NCBI GenBank assembly: GCA_035578155.1 | Contig: JAPWDM010000007.1 | Location: 38,724,413 to 38,788,412, forward strand | Direction: 5' to 3' | Length of the DNA stretch: 64,000 bases | From: Brachynemurus nebulosus | Lineage: Eukaryota; Arthropoda; Insecta; Neuroptera; Myrmeleontidae | Shown: piece after piece, positions 60,700 to 64,000 of the stretch | Position numbering within the stretch: the stretch's first letter is position 1 | Layout: each line of letters begins with the position of its first letter | Program-made: the position numbers and the translations under genes | The notes under the pieces: model-generated | Database searches by the model: none | Told to the model about the DNA's origin: nothing | The model's input: only the letters and a program-made list of their open reading frames with translations

Positions 60700-63600
60700 G
60701 TTTTTGAAAAACTATTAAATAAATGTAAGTAAATATTTTTTTACTCTCTCCTGTGTTGGAATTTTTCGTTTGCATTACCAAAAATTTTATTGGGAATGGC
60801 TCTAGGAATTTTGTGATTTATTTAAGTGCAGAATATTGTTAATTTTTTATTTTATTGTTAGAGATTATATTTCATTATTTCAATTATATACAAATCAGTT
60901 GGAACTGAACGAGGTTTCTGGTGCCTAACATTTGATAAATGAATTTTTACAAAACACGGTACAAAATGACACGATAACGTTATTTTAACAGTTGAAAAAA
61001 AAAAACGAAAATCGCGCCATATTGAGTTTCCTGTATCGTTATACAAACGTGAATTTGTTGTCAAAAATAGGTTATGAAGAATCGACGATTTTTAGACCAT
61101 TGTTTCAGGATCACTGATAATAAGCGTTTGTTGAATTGTGACGTACATGTTCACTGAATGGTAGCGCCGGTCGCACCATCTTTTTTTATTATTTATATTA
61201 TTTTATTTTATTGCTTAGTAGAATTTTTGATTTGTATCGCCAATTATTGACATGCCAATTATTTTCTTTTTTTTTTAAATCTATTTATTGTAAACACATT
61301 TTTAGAGCATTTGTAATCTAGTCATATTCTGTTAACCCCCTTTGTGCTGTCAGTGGACACAAATTATAAACTGTTTTGGTAAAATTGAACATTACTATCA
61401 CAGATGGCAGCACTTCTATCTGTTAATATATACATAACAGAGCGTTCTGAGCCAATATAATGTCTTAATTATTTAAGGTGTTAATAATTCATATTTGCAA
61501 ACGTTTTTGATTATAAGTAATTTCGAGTACGAGTAATTTTCGTAAAATCGACCGCACGGTCAATTCAATACATGTACCGATCTAGTTAGTGCGGTCAATT
61601 GATGTAAAAGAGGAAAACGTGACAAACTGACCAAATCATGTGTTAATTTTTTTTCGCCCAAAATCAATATTTACTTGATTTTAATTGTTTTGTTATTACC
61701 TGCCTGAGTGTTTGCGTTTGTGCTACAGTGCGGTCAAATTACGGTCGTGTTACAGTGACCGGACCGGTGTGTTCGGTTTCTTATTCGATATATTCACATA
61801 CGAATTTGTGGTCGGAAAGCCATCGATCTATTTATTTTGTGAATAATTTCAAGAAGTGATAAGTTCAGATTTAGATGAATCATTGCAAAGAGTGATAAAT
61901 CTTAGGTTAAGTCTTTCAAATTTTAAAATTAATTATGTTTATGTTTACATAATATTGGTTTAACTGTCAAAATAACGTTACCGAAAATTTTAGGTTTTAC
62001 AAATACATTAAGGGGGGAGCGTATTACTTTATGATTTAAAAAAAGTAATTTTCTAAAATTTTAGGTAGGTAAAAGAAAAACCGGCCCTAATAATCAGAAA
62101 TACCAGGAAATTTTACACACCTTAATACTGTTTCGTTTGTAAGACACAAAATTATGGAAAATCTTTTTTTGACATTATAAAGTAAATTCTCCCCTTAAAC
62201 CGCGCAACGATTGACCAGTTTAGAATATTAAGGCACAATAATATTTTAATGGTACAAATTTACCATTCAATTACAGTTATGCACCGTTTTTTCACGATGA
62301 TCAGTCGCATTCAATGTTTGTCATATCTTTGTTGTAGATTTTTTTCTGACAACCCACAGAATTTTTTATATTCAGGGGCCATGGTAACTGAGCGATCGTT
62401 GTGAGGTGCATGACCGTAAAAATTTTTGTACTTAGACGAAGATTTTTGAAAGTATTTTTTTTTTTTTTTTTTTGGATGAAATTCGTTCTGTCACAAAAGG
62501 TGCGTTGACTGAACGTATTTAACTGCATTATGGGTAATACCATGCGGTTACGTTCAATTCTGCCCAATAAATATTTGTGTGAATGTTGTGATTTTATGTG
62601 AGTATGGAGTGAGAAAAAGCGATATCTGTGTGTACATCACAAATTATTTTGGCGCAACTTTTGAATATGAAATTTGTCAACTGATCCTTTTGTGACTTTC
62701 GTTTTTGTATTAACATTTAAATATTTAAACCATTTGTTGGCGCGTACAAGATGTCCTAAAATTGTCGGGTATTCAAAAATATTCTATATTCAGTTAATGT
62801 TTTTAAAAAAAAAAAAATGGTTTATTGTTTATATCAGAAGAAATTATTTAATTGTAGTTGCAAAAAATGAGAAAAACTTAAAAAAAAAATTGATTGTTTT
62901 CAGTGTAAAAAAAATTTGTGTCAATGTTTACTACAGTAAATGCAACAAATAGGGGTTAAGGTTACATACATACATACACGAAATCCAAAATTGTTTATCT
63001 TGTTTCCTATTTTCATTTATTATTTATTTATTCCGAAAAAAAAAAACTGTGTAATATTTTCGAACCAATTTGTATATATTTGGAATACAATGAGTTACAA
63101 AATCATTCGTTCATTTGAATTTATTTCAATGACTATGGTTGGGGTCCATTTTGTGGTGGTGTTATAAGTTTAGTGGTTGATTCTTGATATGTTAACGAAA
63201 TAGTTGAGCATGACACTGAGCATCATAAATTAGTACGCACGTTTACGCAGTAAACGCCCCCGAGTGTGGGTGCCAAAAATTTTAAAGAAATAAAGTGATA
63301 AAAACATCCATGTTACCGGCTAATACATGAACGCGATAGCATCACACACACACACAGTGTCATCGGACTGAAACGTGTTAATTATTCTTTTGATATGAAC
63401 ATGTTTACGGGCGTTTGGGGGCGAGAATGAACGCAAATTTGGTAGTGTTCGATCAAACTCGGACGAAAGCGGCAACCACAGCCATTGTTGTACATGTGAA
63501 TTAGCTGTGCGATTATTTTATTTAATTAATGTGGATGTTTACAAATTTTTTAATTTCTTTTTTTGTTTTTAGTTGAATTTTTTTATTAATAGATAGCACC

Positions 63601-63880
63601 AGAATAACATGAGCAGATTTGGTACCTAAGCCTAGATAATAACATTAGATTAAGTCTATTTTAAGGATTAAACAAAAAATATTTTAATGTTTAGTATTAC
63701 AAAAAAAGTAAATCTATGAATAAATTTACTGTATTCATAGATGTCGGTATTATAAAGTCAAAATTATTAAGAAAGTAAGTTAACCGAATTAATATTTGTC
63801 TAGAAAATCTACCAATTTTATTCAAATATTGATGTTGCTACCGTTTTCCCATAAAAATTGTTTTTTTACTGCTGTTTTTT
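60700..63880. other. Intergenic DNA, no gene found
   Basis: AT-rich with homopolymer runs. GTGCGGTCAATT-type blocks near 61545-61610 and 61730 hint at a degraded repeat. No exon chain could be built on either strand. Confidence 0.35.
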
Positions 63881-63888
63881 TTTTTGTT

Positions 63889-63930
63889 ATTAGACCGGTT
63901 TCGATCATTTTCGTCATCATCTTCAGTAAT
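63889..63930 (-). ncRNA. Hammerhead ribozyme-like motif, distinct family
   Basis: Minus strand: AUUA, core CUGAAGA, extra U, stem II GAU/AUC with a 10-base loop, GAAA, minimal stem III (A-U, C-G around CG), UC cleavage site, then UAAU pairing all four bases of the leading AUUA. The primary sequence differs from copies A and B but the layout, including the extra U, is the same. CTGAAGATGATG...CGAAACCGGT motifs are widespread in animal retroelements. Assigned by visual folding. Confidence 0.5.
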
Positions 63931-64000
63931 TTTTCGCTGTAATAAATAAATATTTTACACTATATACCTAAAATAGAAAAGAAAATCGCCATATTTGTCA

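Overview
The window reads as nuclear DNA of an AT-rich, transposon-loaded animal genome, most likely an insect. The three recognisable genes are split by spliceosomal introns and their closest remembered relatives are arthropod. The rest is dominated by terminal-inverted-repeat (TIR) miniature elements, fold-back elements and Penelope-type fragments. I cannot name the species from the sequence.

Three genes are well supported. (1) On the minus strand at 26079-31024 is the TDP-43/TBPH RNA-binding protein: nine coding exons, 608 residues, all splice phases consistent. (2) On the minus strand at 39475-43790 is a gamma-syntrophin: eight coding exons, 500 residues, PDZ then split PH then syntrophin-unique C-terminus. 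(3) On the plus strand at 55216-59371 is a makorin RING E3 ubiquitin ligase: five coding exons, 405 residues. Syntrophin and makorin are divergent across about 11 kb of repeats; TBPH and syntrophin run in tandem. The three act in unrelated processes (RNA processing, dystrophin-complex scaffolding, ubiquitination), so no shared pathway is implied. Two weaker minus-strand candidates (6131-6541 and 15921-16493) look like 3' ends of small spliced genes I do not recognise.

Layout: 1-2.9 kb, tandem repeats and a decayed coding relic; 3-19.4 kb, gene-poor with several TIR elements, a 1.3-kb palindrome and two nested fold-back elements; 19.4-26 kb, AT-rich DNA without coding signal, then repeats downstream of TBPH; 26-31 kb, TBPH, whose second intron holds a nested PIF/Harbinger pair; 31-39.4 kb, intergenic with MITEs and (AT)n tracts; 39.5-43.8 kb, syntrophin with tandem repeats in its introns; 43.8-55 kb, intergenic repeats; 55.2-59.4 kb, makorin with four repeat fragments in its introns; 59.4-64 kb, mostly featureless DNA with one hAT-type MITE and a hammerhead-like motif at the end.

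The most interesting non-genic signal is a set of three motifs (28131-28185, 35449-35505, 63889-63930, all minus strand) that fold by eye as type I hammerhead ribozymes, with the CUGANGA and GAAA core boxes, a minimal stem III, a UC cleavage site and pairing stem I. Two belong to one dispersed repeat family and the third is of a different sequence type.
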